A DNA stretch of 21,087 nucleotides, taken from IMG/VR virus record IMGVR_UViG_3300042197_000940, positions 1 through 21,087 of that record; one strand, written 5' to 3'. Origin of the DNA: a virus. The position numbers and the translations under genes were made by a program. Below the pieces are notes generated by a model. The model was not told the origin of the DNA and made no database searches. It saw nothing but the letters and a program-made list of their open reading frames with translations. Positions 1 to 6,807 of this stretch are shown here, piece by piece. How positions within the stretch are numbered: the stretch's first letter is position 1; each line of letters starts with the position of its first letter.

Positions 1-1
1 T

Positions 2-1948
2 GAGAGCGCATGGCCTGCGTTGTTCGCCGAGACGTTCGGACAGAACGCTGTCTACGAGAAGACTGGCAACTACGCGCCGCAGAATGCCTACGCCTCGAAG
101 GTCGGCCCTGAGATTATCAAGGCCGAGTTGGCGAAGCGGAACCGCAAAGTACGCCGCGCCATTGATGCCGAATACGAGAGCGACGAGCCGCTCGGATACC
201 AGCATCTCAAGGTGCGTCCGTGGCTGATGAAGGGCGTGACTGAGTCCCGCGCGTACTGCCCGACTGGAGACGGCGGCGGCATTGACAACTCGTGCAGTGC
301 ATCCGACAAGGGCAAGGAGCCAATCCCGGCCGGTGACAAGTCTCTCAAGTCTTACGAGCCGTTCACGCCGAATGAATCAACGCGGAACTCTGACTTCGCG
401 ATCCTTCCGTCCGACGCAGAGGCCGCAGCCGCGCTAAAGGAGCCGCAAAGAGAAAAGTACGGAGCCCATCGAACTCTTCCGGCAGGATATCCGCTCGACT
501 TGCGGATCGACATTCCTGCGTTCGAGAACCATGGCGCGTACGTGGTCACTGCTCACGAGCATGTAAACGGTGCTGGCGTTGGGGCTCCTGTCGGCTACGA
601 CTCGATCATTCGCCTGAAGGGCGACGTTGATTTTCGGGTTGGCGAGACTGCTGCGACGAAGATCGCTCGCGGAAAAACATCCAAGAACACGCACTCGACC
701 GTGAAGGGCAAGTTCGACCCGAGTCGCGACATCCCAGAAGGCATCGATGACTGGACGCCGGTTGGCTACAACCCGAAGACTGCCACGTACTACTACGACA
801 AGCGGAACGGCAAAGAGATCGTCGGCGGCGTCGACTCGATCAGCGTCGGGAACTCCGTGTTTGTGCGGATTCCGAAGTACGGCAACGGACGAGACCCGTC
901 GAAGCCTCCTCGCAATGCGAAGACGGACTACCGATCGGCAGACTGCGGCCGCGACGAGAGCGGCAAGTTCGGCAGCGGTAACGACTGCGCATCAGACGGC
1001 AGCGGCGGCGGCACTGCCACAGCCGCACCCACCGGCGACCGCTGGTCGTCCAACGAGACTGCCGTCTGGCCTGTTTCGTCGCGAGACAAGTCGCCTCCAC
1101 TTCTCGGCGACGGACGCTACGGCTCGATCGAAGTCTCGGCCCCGAAGGCCGTGAAGGCGTCGCTCGACGCGGCTGGCATCGACCCGAAGTTGGCTCCGAT
1201 GGTCGCTGGCGGAAGCGAAGAATCAGACGTCTTCGTCCGCCCTGCCCCGGACTTCTCGATGGAGTTCCCAGGCTCGAAGGTCACGCCTGTGATGTTCGCC
1301 TTTGAGAAGGACTTCGCCGGAGTCGAGAGCGGCCTGCACGGCTCGTCTGTGATTGGCGTCACGGCATCTGGCGAGACTGTCGTCTACCACAGCACGGTCA
1401 ATGTGGCGGACTCGATCAAGTCCGACGACTCGAAGCGGCACGCCGCTGCTCGCGAGTTCTACCGAGCCATGACGTCCTCTGTAGAAGCCGCCCGCAAGGC
1501 TGGAGTCTCTCGGATCGTCCTCAATGCGGCCGGGAACTCGTCGGCCACCAAAGGCAGCGTGACGTCTACGCCGTGGCGTGGGTACACGATCTGGCCCCGA
1601 ATGGGCTTCGACGCACCTCTCCCGGCGAGCATCAAGGCGAAACTCCCGCCAGACTTGTCCCACGCCAAGTCTCTACTCGATCTGCACGCCACGCCCGAAG
1701 GCACAAGGTGGTGGCGCGACAACGGCGAAGACCTCGACGTGTCTTTTGATCTCAAAGACAGGTCGAGTCCGCAGGCCAAGATCATGGACAGGTTCATCAA
1801 GAAGTTCGGCGAGAGCCGTCGCGAAATGCCGCTGGGCTCAGGCGACGAGTGGATGTCTCCCGAAGACCTCGTCCGCCTGGACGAGATGTGGCAGGAGATT
1901 TGGGACGACGGGGAACTGGACGACTACGAGTGGAATGACAATGCCTGA
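2..1948 (+). CDS. Portal-slot head protein, C-terminal part, with two Cys linkers and cargo domains (5' partial)
   Basis: The frame is open to the left window edge, and the TTG at 20 has no Shine-Dalgarno sequence, so I treat the gene as truncated by the window. The first ~80 codons end in an ordinary basic/acidic helical stretch that I do not recognise; the slot just before a prohead protease fits a portal or MuF-type minor head protein, but this is inference. A cysteine-bracketed linker (257-295) follows, then a beta-rich domain (about 380-890) with GYDSI and VGYNP...YYYDKR motifs, which I remember from large polyvalent phage proteins but cannot verify. A second linker (944-988) leads to a GNAT-like domain (about 1230-1790) with GYTIWPRMGFDA and a later RWWRDNG motif. 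The end is very acidic. The stop overlaps the start of the next gene. Confidence 0.6.
   Translation, partial: ESAWPALFAETFGQNAVYEKTGNYAPQNAYASKVGPEIIKAELAKRNRKVRRAIDAEYESDEPLGYQHLKVRPWLMKGVTESRAYCPTGDGGGIDNSCSASDKGKEPIPAGDKSLKSYEPFTPNESTRNSDFAILPSDAEAAAALKEPQREKYGAHRTLPAGYPLDLRIDIPAFENHGAYVVTAHEHVNGAGVGAPVGYDSIIRLKGDVDFRVGETAATKIARGKTSKNTHSTVKGKFDPSRDIPEGIDDWTPVGYNPKTATYYYDKRNGKEIVGGVDSISVGNSVFVRIPKYGNGRDPSKPPRNAKTDYRSADCGRDESGKFGSGNDCASDGSGGGTATAAPTGDRWSSNETAVWPVSSRDKSPPLLGDGRYGSIEVSAPKAVKASLDAAGIDPKLAPMVAGGSEESDVFVRPAPDFSMEFPGSKVTPVMFAFEKDFAGVESGLHGSSVIGVTASGETVVYHSTVNVADSIKSDDSKRHAAAREFYRAMTSSVEAARKAGVSRIVLNAAGNSSATKGSVTSTPWRGYTIWPRMGFDAPLPASIKAKLPPDLSHAKSLLDLHATPEGTRWWRDNGEDLDVSFDLKDRSSPQAKIMDRFIKKFGESRREMPLGSGDEWMSPEDLVRLDEMWQEIWDDGELDDYEWNDNA
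257..295 (+). repeat. Cys-bracketed linker 1 (CPTGxGGGIDNSC type)
   Basis: Encodes CPTGDGGGIDNSC inside the first gene, directly before the polyvalent-like cargo domain. It is the same 13-residue element as at 3423 and 4074, differing at one residue. Confidence 0.9.
944..988 (+). repeat. Cys-bracketed linker 2 (CGRxESGxFxxGNxC type)
   Basis: Encodes CGRDESGKFGSGNDC, followed by a Ser/Gly-rich run, before the GNAT-like domain of the first gene. It is a close relative of the linker at 4691 in the third gene. Confidence 0.85.
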
Positions 1949-4610
1949 AAAATACTCCCACATCGACTTCACGCCTCCCGAGGGGGTCCGCAAAGAAGCC
2001 GAGAAAGGCCTCGCATGGCGTCGCGAGCATGGCCGAGGCGGCACCGCTGTTGGGATCGCCAGGGCGAGAGACTTGGCAAATGGAGTCAAACTCTCGCCGT
2101 CGACGGTTCGTCGCATGAAAGCGTTCTTCGACAGGCACCAGCAGAACAAGGACGCGACAGGATGGGCTCCAGGCGAGGATGGATTCCCATCTAACGCCAG
2201 GATCGCCTGGGCTCTTTGGGGCTCCGACGCCGGATGGGCGTACGCCCGCAAGGTCGTCGAGCAGATGAACGCAGCCGACGAGGAGGAAGGCCGGTCTCTG
2301 CGGCCGTTTGGCTCGACGCAAGGCATCAAGCCCAAGGTCTTCGTCGTCCATGGCGCCCCCGCCAGCGGCAAGACTTCATATGTGATGCAGCACAAGGGCG
2401 AGAACGACGCGATCTTCGACTTCAATAAGGTGATGGCTGCCGTCTCGGGCATGCCTCCGCACCAGAAAAACAAGAATCTCATCTCTTACTGCACCGACAT
2501 TCGAGACCTTATCATCAAAAAGGCCCTGAATAAGCCGTCAGTCGACAAGACTTGGATCATCACGACCAACATCAGCGACGACATGAAGGGCCAGTTGTCT
2601 GACATTCCCGTCGAGTACATCCACATTGACACTCCGAAAGAGGAGTGCCTGAAGCGAATTGAGGAAGACCAGGAACGGCAGCCTATCGCGGATGAGTTGC
2701 GAGAGGTTGTCGAGCGGTATTTTTCACCCGAGCAAAGGAGTGCCCCAGTGCTTCCCAACGTCGAGCGTCGGTTTCTTGGCAATTTCAGCGACGTCGAGAA
2801 GGCCGACCCCGATCTGCTTCGCGTCGAGAAGCGAGCCGACCCCGCTACGGGTCAGCAGCAGACGTACTTGATCGGCTATGCGGCCCGCTTCGGAAAAGAC
2901 TCGTTGCTTCTCGGGGATTTCGTGGAGAGAATTGACCCCGGCGCGTTCGATCTTGTCGAGACACGCCAGGACGGCGAGGGGAGGCCGCTCGAAACTCGCT
3001 GCTTGTTCAACCACGACCCCAATCATCTTTTGGGCCGCTTCCCGACGACGATGAAGATGACCGTCGACGAGAAGGGCTTGCGGTACGAGTGCCTGCTGCC
3101 GGAGTCTCGAAAGGACATCGAAGAACTCTGCCGCCGGGGCGACTTGAAGGGCTCGTCCTTTAGTTTCGTGGTCGCCGAGGGCGGGGAAAAGTGGAGTTAC
3201 GAGGGCGGTCGATCGACGAGGCTTGTAACAAAAATCAAGTCACTTCTAGATTGCGGCCCAGTGACCTACCCCGCGTATGGAGATGCTACTGTTGCCGTAG
3301 CCAAGAGAAGTTACCAGCAGTTCCAGAAGTCTGGACACGCTGAATCTCGCAACAAGACCAAGGCCAAGGTCGCCGAGGAGTTTGCGAAGACGAAGAAGTT
3401 CCTGGCGGAGCGTCGTGGATTCTGTCCGACCGGCCCAGGCGGCGGCATCGACAACTCGTGCGGGACTGGCGGCGCTGGCATTCACGCAACAAGCACGCCC
3501 GTAATGGCTGGCGCTGCCGCAGGTGCGGCGCTCGGAGCAATCGCAGGCGTACCGGGCGCCGTGATTGGTTCTTTTGTTGGGCTTATCGCTGGCGCCGTCG
3601 GCGCCGATCGCTACGTCGCCAAGGTCGAGAAGGCCCTTAAGCGTGTCGGCTCTTCTGTGAAAAAGATCGACACGTTCGCAAAGTCGCTCGGCAAGTCGAT
3701 GCAGATCGAGTCCACAAAGACCGGCGGCATCAAGGCCGAAGGCGGCGGCATGAAGATGACAATCGAGAAGTCCACTGGCGGGAAGATTGCCATTGTGGAG
3801 AACGTAAAGAACGCAATCGGAGAGAAGGGAACAGAGAGCGTTGGTCGACTTGCCGAAACGCTGACCGGAGCAGGCAGGAAACTCGGTGTCGATCACATTG
3901 CTGTTGTTTTGAGTTTCGACGACAAAGACCAGAAGACGTTTGTTGACGCAGGGTTTAAGGGCATTGAGATTTCAAGCGACGGATCAAACGTCACTCTCTG
4001 GAAGTCGTACGACAAAAAGTCCAAGCGAAGCCTCGACGACCTCCGCTCTTTTCTGCAAGAGCGTCGCGGATTCTGCCCCACCGGAGAAGGCGGAGGCATC
4101 GACAACTCATGCACCGCGACTGACGGAAGCAAGCCACAAGGCAGCGGCGGGAAACAAGACAAGCCACGGTCTGGAGGCGGCGGAGGCAAGCAGAAGTCTC
4201 CGCAGAGCGGCACGCCGAAAGTTAAGCCTCCGAAAGAGAAGAAAGAATCCGGCGGCTACATGGAGTGGAAGAAGGGCAAAGACAAAGAAGCCCAAGACTT
4301 CGTTGACCAGGCCCGCGAAGGCCAGTTGGCTCGTGGCGGCAAGTCTGGCGGCAAGTCCGACGATGGCGGCGGAGTCCAGACATGGAGCAAGGGAGACGAC
4401 TTCCCGTGGACGACCAAGCAAGTTGGCACCGACAAGGGCTACGTGCAGGGCCAGCACCCGGACGGGAGCAAGACTGAGAAGTACCCATTCGATGGCGACT
4501 CATCGGAGGCCTACAAGAAAGCCAGCGATGAAATCGCCAAGAAGAAGAACAAGCGGTCTCGTGATGTTGTCCGCGAGACGCTGGCGTTTCTCAAGGAACG
4601 AGCGAGATGA
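1941..4610 (+). CDS. HK97-family prohead protease fused to a helical phage domain, a P-loop kinase-like domain and two linker-cargo cassettes
   Basis: 889 residues; HK97 proteases are usually about 200-250. Residues 1-110 carry a small phage domain (GRGGTAVGIARARDL, then RIAWALWGSDAG) that I know as an uncharacterised head-region domain. Residues 132-265 look like a P-loop nucleotide kinase, with Walker A GAPASGKTS at 138-146. Residues 270-460 are the protease, which cuts scaffold/capsid delta domains: the catalytic His fits H358 in FNHDPNH and the Ser fits S406 in GSSFSF. Cys linkers lie at 495-507 and 712-724. The first is followed by a glycine-zipper hydrophobic segment (about 521-556) and a small domain ending DAGFKGIEI; the second by a Lys/Gly-rich low-complexity tail. 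I chose the ATG at 1941 (alternative 1935), overlapping the previous stop; frame further upstream is shadow. An internal SD-GTG start at 2748 could make the protease alone. Confidence 0.9.
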   Translation: MPEKYSHIDFTPPEGVRKEAEKGLAWRREHGRGGTAVGIARARDLANGVKLSPSTVRRMKAFFDRHQQNKDATGWAPGEDGFPSNARIAWALWGSDAGWAYARKVVEQMNAADEEEGRSLRPFGSTQGIKPKVFVVHGAPASGKTSYVMQHKGENDAIFDFNKVMAAVSGMPPHQKNKNLISYCTDIRDLIIKKALNKPSVDKTWIITTNISDDMKGQLSDIPVEYIHIDTPKEECLKRIEEDQERQPIADELREVVERYFSPEQRSAPVLPNVERRFLGNFSDVEKADPDLLRVEKRADPATGQQQTYLIGYAARFGKDSLLLGDFVERIDPGAFDLVETRQDGEGRPLETRCLFNHDPNHLLGRFPTTMKMTVDEKGLRYECLLPESRKDIEELCRRGDLKGSSFSFVVAEGGEKWSYEGGRSTRLVTKIKSLLDCGPVTYPAYGDATVAVAKRSYQQFQKSGHAESRNKTKAKVAEEFAKTKKFLAERRGFCPTGPGGGIDNSCGTGGAGIHATSTPVMAGAAAGAALGAIAGVPGAVIGSFVGLIAGAVGADRYVAKVEKALKRVGSSVKKIDTFAKSLGKSMQIESTKTGGIKAEGGGMKMTIEKSTGGKIAIVENVKNAIGEKGTESVGRLAETLTGAGRKLGVDHIAVVLSFDDKDQKTFVDAGFKGIEISSDGSNVTLWKSYDKKSKRSLDDLRSFLQERRGFCPTGEGGGIDNSCTATDGSKPQGSGGKQDKPRSGGGGGKQKSPQSGTPKVKPPKEKKESGGYMEWKKGKDKEAQDFVDQAREGQLARGGKSGGKSDDGGGVQTWSKGDDFPWTTKQVGTDKGYVQGQHPDGSKTEKYPFDGDSSEAYKKASDEIAKKKNKRSRDVVRETLAFLKERAR
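2734..2750 (+). promoter_or_regulatory. Internal ribosome binding site and GTG start for a shorter protease
   Basis: AAAGGAG (2734-2740), a 7-base spacer, then an in-frame GTG (2748-2750) exactly between the P-loop domain and the protease domain (codon 270 of the fusion). Spacing and strength are better than for most annotated starts here. It would give a 620-residue protein starting VLPNVERRF. Sequence facts are direct; use as a start is inference. Confidence 0.6.
3423..3461 (+). repeat. Cys-bracketed linker 3 (CPTGxGGGIDNSC type)
   Basis: Encodes CPTGPGGGIDNSC after the helix KFLAERRGF, at the junction between the protease domain and the glycine-zipper cargo. Confidence 0.9.
4074..4112 (+). 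repeat. Cys-bracketed linker 4 (CPTGxGGGIDNSC type)
   Basis: Encodes CPTGEGGGIDNSC after the helix SFLQERRGF, before the Lys/Gly-rich tail. Both this helix and linker match the copy at 3411-3461 almost residue for residue. Confidence 0.9.
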
Positions 4611-6529
4611 GTTTAGAGGCGAGGTACGCCGACCTCCTCGCCTTCGTCGAGGAGCGAGATCGGCAGTTGACTCTGCCAATGGGCGAAGACTGCGGGCGCG
4701 AGTCCGGCCAGTTCGCGCCTGGCAATAACTGTGCGGCTGGTGGCGATGGCCCGCCTGCGACCGATAGTCAGCCTCGCCCTCGTCCTCATCCAGTCGCTGG
4801 AGGCCCGCGATCCAACACGTCGAACGGATTCCCTGGCTCCTGGGGTCGAGATCGTCCGCTGTCGCACGAAGGCCCACTGCCTGGCCTTCCGGACATCAAG
4901 AAGATCGACGTCGACAACGCCAAGCAAGTCACGACCCTTGCTAGGAAAGTAGGGTTCGAGAGCGTCGCGTCGATGGTTCGCTTTGGCGCAGCAGATGGGA
5001 AGAGGTCCGAAATCGAGATCACAGCAGACTCGGAACGGGTGCGTCGCCGGGGGCCGACAGAAGACTCTCCGTCTGTGGTTGTCACGTCCGAGACGCTGAC
5101 GATCGAATCAAAAGCCCCCGTCTACATGGGAGGCGCGAGGCAACCGGGACAGCGCCCCATTGGCATGGTCGAACTCGACTTGGCGATCAAGAAAGAAGGC
5201 GACGATCCGCCTGTCGCGCTGTACGGCTTGTTTAGCGTCGACTACACCGTGAAGTTGGCGATCAAGCGAGAGAAAGAGTCGTCGCAGCACGGAGACTCGG
5301 CCACCGAGCGGCACCTTGGAGCGATGATTATCGACAAGATGCTCGTGTCCCTGGAAGAGGCCGAGAAAGCAGGGGCAGCGAAAGCGAAGACGTTCGCGGC
5401 TGGCAACGAAAACGACTCTACGTTTCAGGGGTATCGGCTCTGGGGGAGGTTTGGTTTTGACGCCGTCCTGTCTGGCGAACTGCGAGATCGGATCATGGAC
5501 GCCAACGACGCTGCCGACTCGCCAATCTTGTCTCAGGAAGTAGCCCAAAAGGTCGTCGAAACGGGCAAGATCACTCTTCAAGACCTCATCAGCACAAAAG
5601 CAGGCGAGAAGTGGTGGTCTAAAAACGGAAGCGGCATCTACTTGTCTCTCGACTTCAGCGACAAGAACAGCCAGGGATACCAGCGGTACAAGAAGATGCT
5701 GGATCGATCCAAGAAAGCCAAGGAGCGAGGCCAGCGATCGTACGAAGACTTCTGCGAGTACGCACTGACGACGTACCGAGACCTCGCCGAGTGGCGAGGC
5801 TTTGCGGACGAGTCCCTTGAGGTTCGGTACGCGAGCCTACTCGCGTTCGCGCAGTCGCGAAACTGTGGCACCGGCGAGGGCGGATTCCAGAAGGGAAACA
5901 CCTGCGCTGGCGGCAAGATCGCCGACGCGGCCGTGGGTGCAGCAAAAGGCGCAATCAAAGGTGCGGCTGTTGCGGCCGGGGCCGTCGGGCCGTTCCCGCC
6001 GTATGTCGTCAAAGGCGCTGCCGTCGGTGCCGCCGTCGGTGCCGTGAAGGGACTCTACGACAACAGCATGCAGCCCACGCGAGTCATGCAGAAGATCGAC
6101 GAGATCGGCACGAGCGAAAAGCAAGTCGCTGATCTCGTGCAGCGTCTCGGCGGCTCGCCAAAGTCTGTCGCGAAGGTCAAGGACGGCAAACTGACGCTTC
6201 GCGTCAATAACAGCAAGGGCGAGAAAGTCTTCGACGTCGAGATGGGCAAGTCGAAGTACACGATCACGCCAGCACGTAAGTCAGGCACGCTGTCCAGCAG
6301 CGAGATCGCTCAAGTCAAGAAGATCGCCGACGAGAACTCCCCAAAAGAAGTGAGCGTCGTCGTGAAGTCCAAGTCGCCCTCGTATGTGGCGAAACTTGTC
6401 CGGAAGGGGTTCCAAGTCACAGCCAACGCTGCGGGCATGCTCGTTGCGACGGTTGTTCTCCCGACGTCTGCATCGGTTGCAGTCGCGATGGGAGAAGGCG
6501 TGGTGGATTCCCTGAAGAAAAAGAAGTGA
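4607..6529 (+). CDS. Two-cassette head-accessory protein (GNAT-like cargo plus glycine-zipper cargo)
   Basis: 640 residues, function not established. It is built as two parallel cassettes. Cassette 1: helix SLEARYADLLAF (2-13), Cys linker (29-42), Pro/Gly-rich spacer, then a GNAT-like domain (about 95-390) with a GMVELDL strand, RHLGAMIIDKML helix, AGNEND, GYRLWGRFGFDAV (from 275) and later EKWWSKNG; these last motifs match the C-terminus of the first gene. Cassette 2: helix SLEVRYASLLAF, Cys linker (420-433), a glycine-zipper stretch (about 436-482) and a small domain with KLVRKGFQV. No intact acetyl-CoA loop is obvious, so catalysis is unproven. ATG overlaps the previous stop (ATGA), suggesting coupled translation. 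Lys-rich end. A role as an internal or ejected virion protein is my inference. Confidence 0.75.
   Translation: MSLEARYADLLAFVEERDRQLTLPMGEDCGRESGQFAPGNNCAAGGDGPPATDSQPRPRPHPVAGGPRSNTSNGFPGSWGRDRPLSHEGPLPGLPDIKKIDVDNAKQVTTLARKVGFESVASMVRFGAADGKRSEIEITADSERVRRRGPTEDSPSVVVTSETLTIESKAPVYMGGARQPGQRPIGMVELDLAIKKEGDDPPVALYGLFSVDYTVKLAIKREKESSQHGDSATERHLGAMIIDKMLVSLEEAEKAGAAKAKTFAAGNENDSTFQGYRLWGRFGFDAVLSGELRDRIMDANDAADSPILSQEVAQKVVETGKITLQDLISTKAGEKWWSKNGSGIYLSLDFSDKNSQGYQRYKKMLDRSKKAKERGQRSYEDFCEYALTTYRDLAEWRGFADESLEVRYASLLAFAQSRNCGTGEGGFQKGNTCAGGKIADAAVGAAKGAIKGAAVAAGAVGPFPPYVVKGAAVGAAVGAVKGLYDNSMQPTRVMQKIDEIGTSEKQVADLVQRLGGSPKSVAKVKDGKLTLRVNNSKGEKVFDVEMGKSKYTITPARKSGTLSSSEIAQVKKIADENSPKEVSVVVKSKSPSYVAKLVRKGFQVTANAAGMLVATVVLPTSASVAVAMGEGVVDSLKKKK
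4691..4732 (+). repeat. Cys-bracketed linker 5 (CGRxESGxFxxGNxC type)
   Basis: Encodes CGRESGQFAPGNNC near the N-terminus of the two-cassette protein; relative of linker 2 at 944. Confidence 0.85.
5864..5905 (+). repeat. Cys-bracketed linker 6 (CGTGxGGFxxGNxC type)
   Basis: Encodes CGTGEGGFQKGNTC between the two cassettes of the third gene. It is intermediate in sequence between the CPTGxGGG and CGRxESG types, linking the two classes. Confidence 0.85.
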
Positions 6530-6702
6530 TGACACAAAGCGGCGATAAATGTCGGATGTGCGGTCGCGGTCGCATGACCACTCGCACGAGCAAGCCATGC
6601 GGCGAATATCAGGTTCGCTACCTGAAGTGCAGCGCATGCGGCGCACAGGCCCGTTCAGTCGTCTCAGCCAGCCGTTCGTGGCGACGCGAAAAAGTTGTGT
6701 GA
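6529..6702 (+). CDS. Small zinc-ribbon-like protein
   Basis: 57 residues beginning MTQSGDKCRMCG, with CxxC pairs CRMC (8-11) and CSAC (34-37), the arrangement of a two-knuckle zinc ribbon, and a basic C-terminus (SWRREKVV). There is a further Cys at 24. The ATG shares its A with the stop of the preceding gene (TGATG), a normal coupled arrangement, and the frame has good coding character. The stop codon lies inside a perfect palindrome. Similar tiny zinc ribbons occur in phage structural operons; role (nucleic acid or protein binding) unknown. It sits between the accessory cassettes and the capsid gene. Confidence 0.7.
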   Translation: MTQSGDKCRMCGRGRMTTRTSKPCGEYQVRYLKCSACGAQARSVVSASRSWRREKVV

Positions 6703-6711
6703 CACAACTTT
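6691..6711 (+). terminator. Perfect 10+1+10 palindrome at the end of the zinc-ribbon gene (weak terminator or operator)
   Basis: Arms AAAGTTGTGT and ACACAACTTT flank a single G, giving a 9-bp stem with a TGA loop in RNA. The A-run before and TTT after fit a weak intrinsic terminator or attenuator, but no real U-tract follows. The perfect dyad would equally suit a dimeric repressor site. It overlaps the gene's stop codon. Confidence 0.45.
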
Positions 6712-6736
6712 AAGTCTCTTCGGGTCTCTGTTCTTC

Positions 6737-6792
6737 GTCTCGTAAGTTGAATCCTGTCGTTACACGCGGCAGGAACAACTCACCCACGAGAC
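6737..6792 (+). promoter_or_regulatory. Long imperfect stem-loop in the capsid gene leader
   Basis: Three nested helices can be read: GTCTCGT (6737-6743) with ACGAGAC (6786-6792); AGTTG (6745-6749) with CAACT (6776-6780); TCCTGTCGT (6752-6760) with GCGGCAGGA (6766-6774, two G-U pairs), closed by a TACAC loop. It ends just before the capsid Shine-Dalgarno AAGGAA (6794-6799). No convincing -35/-10 promoter was seen in this 105-base gap. Probably an RNA stability or translation element for the most expressed gene; inference. Confidence 0.5.
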
Positions 6793-6807
6793 CAAGGAAC
6801 AGAACGA

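Noticed and set aside
257-295. Reading the Cys linkers as zinc fingers
   Set aside because: Only two cysteines 12-14 residues apart with Gly/Asn/Asp between and no His; a single linker cannot make a normal zinc site.
1578-1940. Upstream extension of the protease fusion frame
   Set aside because: It overlaps the GNAT-like coding of the first gene and has shadow composition; ATG 1941 gives the expected N-terminus.
3940-4728. Plus-strand frame of 262 codons over the end of the protease fusion
   Set aside because: Ser/Arg/Thr-rich shadow without motifs; overlaps two clear genes.
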